Notes under the pieces: model-generated
What the model was told of the DNA's origin: nothing
What the model saw: only the letters and a program-made list of their open reading frames with translations
The model's database searches: none
Translations under genes and position numbers: made by a program
Shown: in pieces, positions 1 through 7,549 of the stretch
How the letters are laid out: every line of letters begins with the position of its first letter
How positions within the stretch are numbered: the first letter of the stretch is position 1
NCBI GenBank assembly: GCA_023435545.1
Contig: JAEYRQ010000363.1
Span: forward strand, 1 to 7,937
Length of the DNA: 7,937 nucleotides
Direction of reading: 5' to 3'
From: Pseudomonadota bacterium
GTDB taxonomy: Bacteria; Pseudomonadota; Alphaproteobacteria; Rhizobiales; Tepidamorphaceae

Positions 1-1
1 T

Positions 2-1054
2 TCCGAGTACATTGGCGGCGGTGTCGAGGCGATCGCTGTCAACTCGGCCACCGCGGGCCTCCATCTGGCGCTGGAGGCCCTTGGCATCGGCCCAGGCGAC
101 GAGGTCATTGTCCCGGACCTAACGTTCACCGCGACAGCCGAGGTCGTTCGCTATCTCGGAGCGGAGGTCCGCCTGGTGGATGTCGACCCGGCGACTTTGT
201 GTCTCACCCCAGACGCCTTCGCCGCCGCCATCGGTCCGAGAACACGTGCCGTGATGCCTGTCCACTATGGGGGCCTAGCCTGCGATCTGGACGGGATCTG
301 CGCCATTGCGGCAGGCCACGGGATCGAGGTCGTCGAGGACGCCGCGCACGCACTTCCGACGCGTTGGGCGGGGCGCCTGGTCGGCAGCCACGAAACCGCC
401 GCAACGGTCTTCAGCTTCTATGCCAACAAGACGATCACCACCGGCGAGGGCGGTATGCTGGTCACGTCGCGCCCGGACGTCGCCGCGCGGGCCAGAGTGA
501 TGCGGCTGCACGGCATCGACCGCGACTCTTTCGACAGATTCCGGCATCCCGGTGCGGGGTGGCGCTACGACATTGTCGCGCCCGGCTTCAAGTACAACCT
601 GTCCGATCTCGCTGCCGCAGTCGGCCTGCGCCAACTCGAGAAGGCGGATGATCTCCGCGACCGTAGGGAGCAGGTCGCCGAGATCTATCTGGATGCCTTC
701 TCGGATCTGCCATTGCGCTTGCCGTCGCTGGGAGAACAGGGGGCCCATGCCTGGCACCTGTTCGCGGTGCGGCTGAACCGCGAGGCCCCGATAGATCGCG
801 ACAGCTTCATCGCCGCGCTGGCGGATCGCCGGATCGGGTGCAGCATGCACTACGCTCCGCTGCACCGGATGACCTACTGGCGCGAGCGCTACAACTTGGC
901 GGCCGAGGGCTATCCGGTATCGGAGGATGCCTTCCAGACGCTGGTCACGCTGCCACTATTCCCCGACATGCGGGAAGCCGAAATCGATGCGGTGATATCT
1001 GCGGTCCGCGAGGTTCTGGGAACCCGAGCAGCCGCAACGGCCGCGGGCGCGTAG
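2..1054 (+). CDS. DegT/DnrJ/EryC1/StrS-family sugar aminotransferase, 5'-truncated by the window edge
   Basis: PLP-dependent aminotransferase of the family that converts keto-sugar nucleotides to amino-sugar nucleotides for surface polysaccharides, acting in the cytosol. The open frame runs in from the window edge with no start; 350 residues are visible, and by comparison with the family (about 370-400 residues) roughly 30-50 N-terminal residues are missing. An internal ATG at 176 is not the start, because the conserved cofactor-binding segment NSATAGLHLALEALGIGPGD lies upstream of it in the same frame. Other landmarks in visible numbering: VEDAAHA with the PLP-contacting Asp at about 113, and SFYANKTITTGEGG with the Schiff-base Lys at about 143 (bases 428-430). 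The later FKYNLSDLAAAVGLRQL block is also typical. It is followed after 3 bases by a sulfotransferase gene, so it belongs to a glycan operon. The exact sugar substrate cannot be assigned; a bacillosamine-type or perosamine-type amino sugar is possible (inference). Confidence 0.93.
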   Translation, partial: SEYIGGGVEAIAVNSATAGLHLALEALGIGPGDEVIVPDLTFTATAEVVRYLGAEVRLVDVDPATLCLTPDAFAAAIGPRTRAVMPVHYGGLACDLDGICAIAAGHGIEVVEDAAHALPTRWAGRLVGSHETAATVFSFYANKTITTGEGGMLVTSRPDVAARARVMRLHGIDRDSFDRFRHPGAGWRYDIVAPGFKYNLSDLAAAVGLRQLEKADDLRDRREQVAEIYLDAFSDLPLRLPSLGEQGAHAWHLFAVRLNREAPIDRDSFIAALADRRIGCSMHYAPLHRMTYWRERYNLAAEGYPVSEDAFQTLVTLPLFPDMREAEIDAVISAVREVLGTRAAATAAGA

Positions 1055-1057
1055 CCC

Positions 1058-1933
1058 ATGGACGAGGAAATCCGGCGCGATTTCGTCGTCGTACTGGGAC
1101 CAGCGCGTTCAGGAACCTCGCTCCTGCGCGATCTGATCGGCAGCCATCCGGCGGCGACCGCCATACCGTTCGACGTCAACCACGTCTGGCGGCTGGGTAA
1201 CGAGCGGCATCCAGATGACGCCATCCCCCCCGATCTCGCTACGCCGCAGCTGTGCTCACGGATCCGCGGCAGGCTGCTCGCCCTGGCGCGCCGGAGCGCC
1301 GGATCGGCGCGGTGGCCTGACGTCAGATTGGTGGCCGAGAAGACTGTGGGCAACGCGCTCCGCCCCGATTTCGTGGATGCTGTCCTAGGTGCACCGCGCT
1401 ACGTGCGAATCGTACGCGACCCGCGTCAGACCATCGCCTCGACGGTCGCCTCCTGGAGGGCCTCGCCGAGCCTGCGCCACCTCGCGCGCAAGCTTCGCTA
1501 CTTCGGTCCCGGCGAGATCGGCTATGCCGGCTGGTACGCCGCGAACGCCGTCGGCGGCCGTGTCCGCCACCGGCGGGGCGTTAAGGTCTGGGGCGCCCGC
1601 TATCCCGGCATCGAGGGTGACGTTGAGCGCCTGGGTGTCGAAACGGTCTGCACGCGCCAATGGCTCGCGGCGGTCGACTCGATCGATGCGTTCTTCAAAA
1701 CTCTGTCGCCGGAGCGGGGGCTGTCTATCCGCTACGAGGACATCATCACCGATCCGGCGACGCTGGAGCGCGTGTGGGCATTCGCGGGACTGCCCGACCA
1801 CGGACTGTCACGGCGCTTTCATGCCGAGGCGGTCTCGCCGGCCGGCGTTCAGCCGGCGCAGTTGCCGCGCGACATCGCTGACGGCCTCGTCGCTGAGGTG
1901 GAAGCACGCATGGCGACCTTCGGCTACACGTGA
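1058..1933 (+). CDS. PAPS-dependent sulfotransferase family protein
   Basis: Predicted to move a sulfuryl group from 3'-phosphoadenylyl sulfate (PAPS) to an acceptor, here probably a carbohydrate. The 291-residue protein has the 5'-phosphosulfate loop GPARSGTSLLRDLIGSHP at residues 14-31, an EKTVGN motif near 94-99, the 3'-phosphate-binding segment VRIVRDPRQTIAST at 116-129, a WGARYPGIE block at 178-186, and the C-terminal IRYEDIITDP at 224-233. All are standard sulfotransferase marks. No signal peptide or membrane segment is seen, so it should be cytosolic. The ATG lies 3 bases after the aminotransferase stop and places the P-loop at the expected N-terminal distance. No clear Shine-Dalgarno is visible, which suggests translational coupling to the upstream gene. 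The operon context points to sulfation of an exopolysaccharide, capsule or O-antigen unit. The acceptor is unknown; relation to rhizobial NodH or LpsS is by reaction type only. Confidence 0.88.
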   Translation: MDEEIRRDFVVVLGPARSGTSLLRDLIGSHPAATAIPFDVNHVWRLGNERHPDDAIPPDLATPQLCSRIRGRLLALARRSAGSARWPDVRLVAEKTVGNALRPDFVDAVLGAPRYVRIVRDPRQTIASTVASWRASPSLRHLARKLRYFGPGEIGYAGWYAANAVGGRVRHRRGVKVWGARYPGIEGDVERLGVETVCTRQWLAAVDSIDAFFKTLSPERGLSIRYEDIITDPATLERVWAFAGLPDHGLSRRFHAEAVSPAGVQPAQLPRDIADGLVAEVEARMATFGYT

Positions 1934-1936
1934 GGT
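1932..1936 (+). promoter_or_regulatory. Ribosome binding site overlapping the sulfotransferase stop
   Basis: GAGGT overlaps the TGA stop of the sulfotransferase gene and sits 7 bases before the ATG at 1944. It supports that ATG as the start of the phosphoglycosyl transferase and suggests coupled translation of the two genes. Confidence 0.55.
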
Positions 1937-1943
1937 CCGTGCG

Positions 1944-2543
1944 ATGTCGGCCGATCTGACAAAGCGGATCTTCGACATCCTCGCGAGCGCGGTGGGTCTC
2001 ATCGTTCTGTCCCCCGTGTTTCTGATCATCTCCTTGGCAGTGATCCTGGATTCGGGAACACCCGCGCTCTACCGACAGACCAGGGTAGGCCGGGGAGGCA
2101 TCCTCTTCACGATCCACAAGTTCCGGAGCATGCGGCCGGCCGCTGGCACCCGCATCACCGCGGGGGGTGACCCGCGCGTGACCCGCGTCGGCGCCCTCCT
2201 GAGACACACCAAGCTCGATGAGCTGCCGCAGCTCTGGGACGTTCTGCGCGGCGCCATGTCCTTCGTCGGACCTCGACCGGAGGTACCCGAAATGCTGGAG
2301 CACTATCCGGCGGCCGGACGGGAAAAGATGCTCTCGGTGCGTCCCGGGATCACCGATCTGGCGACGCTCGAGTTCCGCGACGAGGAGGCGATCCTCGCGG
2401 GCGCCGACGATGTCGAGCGCGTCTATCTGGAGGAGGTGGTGCCGAAGAAGCTGGCTCTGGCGACGCGCTATGTCGACACGCGCAGCTTTGCCCTCGATAT
2501 GCGGATACTCGGAAAGACGTTCGCGGCGCTGATCAGACGTTAG
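1944..2543 (+). CDS. Small phosphoglycosyl transferase, PglC-like bacterial sugar transferase
   Basis: Initiating enzyme for glycan assembly: it transfers a sugar phosphate from a UDP-sugar to undecaprenyl phosphate at the inner face of the cytoplasmic membrane. It has 199 residues, the size of the minimal PglC-type catalytic unit, and lacks the extra membrane helices of WbaP/WcaJ-like enzymes. A hydrophobic N-terminal stretch (about 12-35) contains a Ser-Pro at 23-24, matching the helix-breaking Ser-Pro of the re-entrant membrane helix in PglC. Further marks are KFRSM (59-63), the catalytic Asp-Glu dyad within [11 protein letters not shown] (92-93), SFVGPRPE (106-113), and [18 protein letters not shown]. 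The same frame is open back to 1389, but that upstream part overlaps the sulfotransferase out of frame and lacks family features; the ATG at 1944 with a GAGGT ribosome site is the real start. Last gene of the operon. The substrate sugar is not determinable; diNAc-bacillosamine or another N-acetylated amino sugar would fit the neighbouring aminotransferase (inference). Confidence 0.93.
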   Translation: MSADLTKRIFDILASAVGLIVLSPVFLIISLAVILDSGTPALYRQTRVGRGGILFTIHKFRSMRPAAGTRITAGGDPRVTRVGALLRHTKLDELPQLWDVLRGAMSFVGPRPEVPEMLEHYPAAGREKMLSVRPGITDLATLEFRDEEAILAGADDVERVYLEEVVPKKLALATRYVDTRSFALDMRILGKTFAALIRR

Positions 2544-2549
2544 CCGGCC

Positions 2550-4422
<1,873 letters not shown>

Positions 4423-4444
4423 TCCGCCCGGCGCCCGCGTTCGG

Positions 4445-4460
4445 TTAAGCCTCCCTTAAC
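4445..4460 (+). promoter_or_regulatory. Candidate CtrA-binding site upstream of ftsB
   Basis: The sequence TTAAGCCTCCCTTAAC fits TTAA-N7-TTAAC exactly, the consensus of the alphaproteobacterial cell-cycle response regulator CtrA. It lies between the eno stop (4422) and the ftsB start (4511). The same bases also form a perfect hairpin, GTTAAG/CTTAAC with a 5-base loop (4444-4460), so a structural role is an alternative. Placement before a division gene favours a regulatory reading; binding is inferred, not shown. Confidence 0.5.
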
Positions 4461-4510
4461 AGGCGGGGCGGATAGTCGGCTCGTTCCTTCTGTCTCGCGA
4501 GGATCGATCC

Positions 4511-4828
4511 ATGCCCCGCCGTACCGTCCGCAGAGGCTCTTCAGCAGCCCTGCTGGTGCCGCTGCTCGGCGCTGCCGCGGTCGGCTATTTTGTCTGGCAC
4601 GGCGTCCACGGCGCCCGCGGCTTTCTTGCGTCCCAGCAGCTTTCGGCCGAGGCTGCACGCCTTGAGGCGGAACTGGCGGACGTGCGGCGCGAGCGCGAAT
4701 GGCTCGAGCACCATGTGGCGCTGCTGCGGCCTGAGAGCCTCGATCCCGACATGCTGGAAGAGCGCGCGCGGGTGCTTCTCAATCTGGCGCACCCGGACGA
4801 TATCGTCATCCTGAGACAGAGTCCGTAG
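4511..4828 (+). CDS. ftsB: FtsB/DivIC-family septum formation initiator (cell-division protein)
   Basis: Small bitopic inner-membrane protein of the FtsB/DivIC family, which in studied bacteria pairs with FtsL and FtsQ in the divisome to help activate septal peptidoglycan synthesis. The 105 residues show a short basic N-terminus (MPRRTVRR), one hydrophobic membrane segment (about 11-29), a coiled-coil-like stretch rich in Leu, Ala, Glu and Arg (about 41-74), and the family C-terminal block LDPDMLEERARVLLNLAHPD at 77-96, followed by DIVIL. The ATG is preceded by GAGGA (4499-4503) with 7-base spacing. Its position between eno and pdhA is the standard one for the alphaproteobacterial family member. 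A TTAA-N7-TTAAC box 50 bases upstream suggests cell-cycle control. The assignment rests on architecture and context; the name divIC is equally used. Confidence 0.88.
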   Translation: MPRRTVRRGSSAALLVPLLGAAAVGYFVWHGVHGARGFLASQQLSAEAARLEAELADVRREREWLEHHVALLRPESLDPDMLEERARVLLNLAHPDDIVILRQSP

Positions 4829-4835
4829 AGCCGAT

Positions 4836-4850
4836 TGCTGCGCTGCAGCA
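4836..4850 (+). other. Short hairpin just after ftsB
   Basis: TGCTGC-GCT-GCAGCA forms a perfect 6-base stem with a 3-base loop starting 8 bases after the ftsB stop. No T-run follows, so it is not a canonical intrinsic terminator. It may slow polymerase or protect an RNA 3' end; function is unproven. Confidence 0.3.
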
Positions 4851-4862
4851 CAGGATTCTCGA

Positions 4863-4881
4863 TTAACTGAATTCCCGTTAA
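4863..4881. promoter_or_regulatory. TTAAC-N9-GTTAA inverted repeat upstream of pdhA
   Basis: The stretch TTAACTGAATTCCCGTTAA has two 5-base inverted arms separated by 9 bases, in the AT-rich part of the gap. It could be an operator for a dimeric regulator or overlap the pdh promoter. The two TTAA elements are 11 bases apart, so it does not match the TTAA-N7-TTAA spacing of CtrA. Confidence 0.3.
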
Positions 4882-4994
4882 AGCCCATTATTTCTTCAAG
4901 ATCAAAGGATTGTCGCCGCCGCTGAGCGGCTCTTACGGCTGGCCTTTCGCGCCTCCCTGCGCTACCTGTTTTGCAGACAACGGGATCCACTGCC

Positions 4995-5002
4995 AGGGAG
5001 GA
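4995..5002 (+). promoter_or_regulatory. Strong ribosome binding site of pdhA
   Basis: AGGGAGGA ends 4 bases before the ATG at 5007. It fixes pdhA translation there rather than at the in-frame ATG at 4971, which has no such site. Confidence 0.75.
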
Positions 5003-5006
5003 CGGC

Positions 5007-6074
5007 ATGGCGGCGAGAGCCGGTGGCGGCACAAAGGCGAAGTCCGCGCCGAAGGGTCGGACGGCCGCCAAAGCGCGATCGACGGCCAAGGCGGGCAGCC
5101 CGGCGGCGATTGCCGACCTGACCGCCGACGAGGAGCTGGCGGCCTATCGCGAAATGCTGCTGATCCGGCGCTTCGAGGAGAAGGCCGGCCAGATGTATGG
5201 GATGGGGCTGATCGGCGGCTTCTGCCATCTCTACATCGGTCAGGAAGCCGTCGTCGTCGGCATGCAGATGGTTGCCAAGGAAGGCGACGAGATCATCACC
5301 GGATACCGCGACCACGGCCACATGCTCGCCTGCGGCATGGACCCCAAGGGCGTGATGGCCGAGCTGACCGGCCGCCGCGGAGGCTACTCCAAGGGCAAGG
5401 GTGGCTCGATGCACATGTTCTCGGTCGAGAAGGGCTTCTTCGGAGGGCACGGCATCGTTGGCGCCCAGGTATCGCTCGGCACGGGGCTCGGCTTCGCCAA
5501 CCGTTATCGCGGCAACGACAACGTCAGCTTCACCTATTTCGGCGACGGCGCGGCCAACCAGGGCGAGGTCTACGAGAGCTTCAACATGGCGCGGCTCTGG
5601 CACCTGCCGGTGGTCTACGTGATCGAGAACAACAAGTACGGCATGGGCACCAGTGTCGCCCGCGCCTCCGCGACCACGGATCTCTATCACCGGGGTGCCT
5701 CCTTCGACATTCCGGGCGAGCAGGTCGATGGCATGGACGTGCGCGCGGTCAAGGCCGCCGGCGAGAAGGCCGCGGGCATCTGCCGCGACGGCAAGGGGCC
5801 GTACATCCTGGAGATGCTGACCTACCGCTATCGCGGCCATTCCATGTCCGACCCGGCAAAGTACCGCTCCAAGGACGAGGTGCAGAAGATGCGCCAGGAG
5901 CACGACCCGATCGAACAGGTGAAGGCGCGGCTCGTGGCTGAGCATCAGGCCAGCGAGGACTCGCTGAAGGACATCGACCGCGAGGTGCGCGCCATCGTCA
6001 ATGAGGCGGCCGAGTTTGCCCAGACCGATCCCGAGCCCGATCCCTCGGAGCTGTGGACCGACGTGCTGCGCTGA
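5007..6074 (+). CDS. pdhA: Pyruvate dehydrogenase E1 component, alpha subunit
   Basis: With PdhB it forms the thiamine-diphosphate-dependent E1 that decarboxylates pyruvate and reductively acetylates lipoyl groups in the PDH complex. The product has 355 residues. Residues 2-34 are a low-complexity basic tail of Ala, Lys, Gly and Arg. The catalytic domain follows: LLIRRFEEKAGQMYGMG (51-67), the GGHGIVGAQ segment with His148, the ThDP/Mg2+ motif from GDG (179-181) to the Asn pair 208-209 (ENNKYGMG), and the conserved loop YRYRGHSMSDP (273-283). That loop holds the active-site His278 and, in mitochondrial E1 alpha, a regulatory serine. The ATG at 5007 has a strong ribosome site and gives the usual rhizobial N-terminus; the in-frame ATG at 4971 would add only 12 residues. 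It is followed by pdhB after 15 bases, so the two are co-transcribed, as expected for a heterotetramer. Confidence 0.97.
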   Translation: MAARAGGGTKAKSAPKGRTAAKARSTAKAGSPAAIADLTADEELAAYREMLLIRRFEEKAGQMYGMGLIGGFCHLYIGQEAVVVGMQMVAKEGDEIITGYRDHGHMLACGMDPKGVMAELTGRRGGYSKGKGGSMHMFSVEKGFFGGHGIVGAQVSLGTGLGFANRYRGNDNVSFTYFGDGAANQGEVYESFNMARLWHLPVVYVIENNKYGMGTSVARASATTDLYHRGASFDIPGEQVDGMDVRAVKAAGEKAAGICRDGKGPYILEMLTYRYRGHSMSDPAKYRSKDEVQKMRQEHDPIEQVKARLVAEHQASEDSLKDIDREVRAIVNEAAEFAQTDPEPDPSELWTDVLR

Positions 6075-6089
6075 GGGGAGGGCCAGGAC

Positions 6090-7505
6090 ATGCCGATCGA
6101 CGTATTGATGCCCGCCCTCTCCCCGACGATGGAGGAGGGCAAGCTTTCCAAGTGGCTGAAGAAGGAGGGCGATTCCGTTGCCTCGGGTGACGTTATCGCC
6201 GAGATCGAGACCGACAAGGCGACCATTGAGGTCGAGGCGGTCGACGAGGGCACGCTCGGAAAGATCCTGATCCCTGAGGGCACCGACGCCGTCAAGGTCA
6301 ACACGCCCATCGCCGTCATTCTCGCCGAGGGCGAGGATGCCTCCGCGATCTCTTCCAAACCGAAATCCGCCGCTCCCCAGCCGAAAGCCGAGGAGTCTCA
6401 GGCCGAGGCTCCTGAACCGGAGGCCCCGAAAGCCGAGGCCCCCAAACCAGCCGCGAAATCCGTCGATACACGCCGGCTCGATGAGCCGGAGCCGGAACCA
6501 GAGTTCGCCGCCGGCACGGAGATGGTCGATACCACGGTGCGCGAGGCGCTTCGCGACGCCATGGCCGAGGAGATGCGCCGCGACGAGGACGTCTTCGTCA
6601 TGGGCGAGGAGGTCGCCGAGTACCAGGGTGCCTACAAGGTGACGCAGGGGCTGCTCGACGAGTTCGGCCCGCGCCGCGTCATTGACACGCCGATCACCGA
6701 GCACGGCTTCGCCGGTCTTGGCGTCGGCGCGGCGCTGGCGGGGCTGAAGCCGATCGTCGAGTTCATGACCTTCAATTTCGCCATGCAGGCGATCGACCAG
6801 ATCATCAACTCCGCCGCCAAGACGCACTACATGTCCGGCGGTCAGATCGGCTGCTCGATCGTCTTCCGCGGTCCGAACGGCGCGGCCTCGCGCGTCGCCG
6901 CACAGCACAGCCAGGACTATGCCTCCTGGTACAGCCATGTGCCGGGCCTGAAGGTGATCCAGCCCTACAGCGCCGCCGACGCCAAGGGCCTGCTCAAGGC
7001 CGCGATCCGCGATCCCAATCCGATCGTCTTCCTCGAGAACGAGATCCTCTACGGACACACCTTCCCGGTGCCCAAGATCGAGGATTTCACCGTCCCGATC
7101 GGCAAGGCGCGCATCGCCCGCAAGGGCACGGACGTCACCATCGTCTCCTTCGGCATCGGCATGACCTATGCCCTAAAGGCCGCCGACGAACTGAAGGGCG
7201 AGGGGATCGATGCCGAGGTGATCGACCTCAGGACGATCCGTCCGATGGATGTCGACACCATTGTTGCCTCCGTGAAGAAGACCGGCCGCTGCGTCACCGT
7301 CGAGGAAGCCTGGCCGCAATGCTCGGTGTCCTCCGAGATCGCTGCCCAGCTCATGGAGAAGGCGTTCGACTGGCTCGACGCGCCGGTCACCCGGGTCAAC
7401 GGCAAGGACGTGCCGATGCCCTACGCCGCAAATCTCGAGAAGCTGGCGCTGCCTTCGGTGAAGGAGGTCATCGACGCGGTGAAGGCGGTGACCTACCGCG
7501 ACTGA
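6090..7505 (+). CDS. pdhB: Pyruvate dehydrogenase E1 component, beta subunit with N-terminal lipoyl domain
   Basis: A two-part protein of 471 residues. Residues 1 to about 80 form a lipoyl domain ([11 protein letters not shown]; lipoyl-lysine Lys43 in [11 protein letters not shown]). Residues about 85-143 are a flexible linker rich in Ala, Pro, Glu and Lys. From about 145 onward is a complete E1 beta subunit: [18 protein letters not shown], the ThDP-activating Glu204 in [44 protein letters not shown] with the conserved His273, and the C-terminal transketolase domain ending KAVTYRD. Ordinary E1 beta is about 330 residues, and the extra length is the lipoyl domain plus linker. This fusion is known for alphaproteobacterial PDH (for example Zymomonas and Sinorhizobium). 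GGGGAGG (6075-6081) precedes the ATG by 8 bases. It lies between pdhA and pdhC; a direct route to accept or shuttle acetyl groups is plausible but not shown here. Confidence 0.97.
   Translation: MPIDVLMPALSPTMEEGKLSKWLKKEGDSVASGDVIAEIETDKATIEVEAVDEGTLGKILIPEGTDAVKVNTPIAVILAEGEDASAISSKPKSAAPQPKAEESQAEAPEPEAPKAEAPKPAAKSVDTRRLDEPEPEPEFAAGTEMVDTTVREALRDAMAEEMRRDEDVFVMGEEVAEYQGAYKVTQGLLDEFGPRRVIDTPITEHGFAGLGVGAALAGLKPIVEFMTFNFAMQAIDQIINSAAKTHYMSGGQIGCSIVFRGPNGAASRVAAQHSQDYASWYSHVPGLKVIQPYSAADAKGLLKAAIRDPNPIVFLENEILYGHTFPVPKIEDFTVPIGKARIARKGTDVTIVSFGIGMTYALKAADELKGEGIDAEVIDLRTIRPMDVDTIVASVKKTGRCVTVEEAWPQCSVSSEIAAQLMEKAFDWLDAPVTRVNGKDVPMPYAANLEKLALPSVKEVIDAVKAVTYRD
6201..6250 (+). repeat. Lipoyl-domain DNA repeat, copy 1 (in pdhB)
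   Basis: Encodes the residues around the lipoyl-lysine of PdhB. It matches 7661-7710 in pdhC at 49 of 50 bases (single difference T6226 versus G7686), at a constant offset of 1460 bases that also equals the distance between the two start codons. Confidence 0.95.
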
Positions 7506-7549
7506 AGTCCTGCGCCTCAACCTATCCGGCCGCTCCGGGGGAACGACAC

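Larger units (their letters stand above)
4829..5006 (+). promoter_or_regulatory. Leader/promoter region of the pdh operon
   Basis: This 178-base gap is the longest non-coding stretch in the eno-pdh block and includes the most AT-rich segment of the window (about 4860-4912). It contains the hairpin at 4836-4850, a TTAAC-N9-GTTAA dyad at 4863-4881, and a second small hairpin GCCGC-TGA-GCGGC at 4918-4930. A pdhABC promoter is expected here from spacing and composition, but I could not identify a convincing -35/-10 pair. Confidence 0.45.

Noticed and set aside
1389..1943. Possible N-terminal extension of the phosphoglycosyl transferase into the sulfotransferase gene
   Set aside because: The extension is Arg/Ser/Pro-rich shadow coding, out of frame with the conserved sulfotransferase. 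The ATG at 1944 has a ribosome site and starts the family domain properly.
4424..4471. Possible eno terminator (CCGCCC/GGGCGG enclosing GTTAAG/CTTAAC)
   Set aside because: The arms are short and widely spaced, with no T-run. The inner part is better explained as a regulatory box, although attenuation cannot be excluded.
4854..4858. GANTC (CcrM methylation) sites near ftsB and pdhA, such as GATTC here and GAGTC at 4819
   Set aside because: Five-base sites occur often by chance; two of them near each other are not enough to claim methylation-dependent control.
4918..4930. GCCGC-TGA-GCGGC hairpin as a terminator or riboswitch part in the pdh leader
   Set aside because: A 5-base stem with no T-run and no recognisable aptamer; such stems are common in DNA of this composition.
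4962..7058. A 698-codon open frame on the minus strand opposite pdhA and pdhB
   Set aside because: It is antisense to two fully conserved genes. Its His/Leu/Gly/Asp-rich composition is typical of the reverse strand of GC-rich coding DNA, and no family motif is seen.
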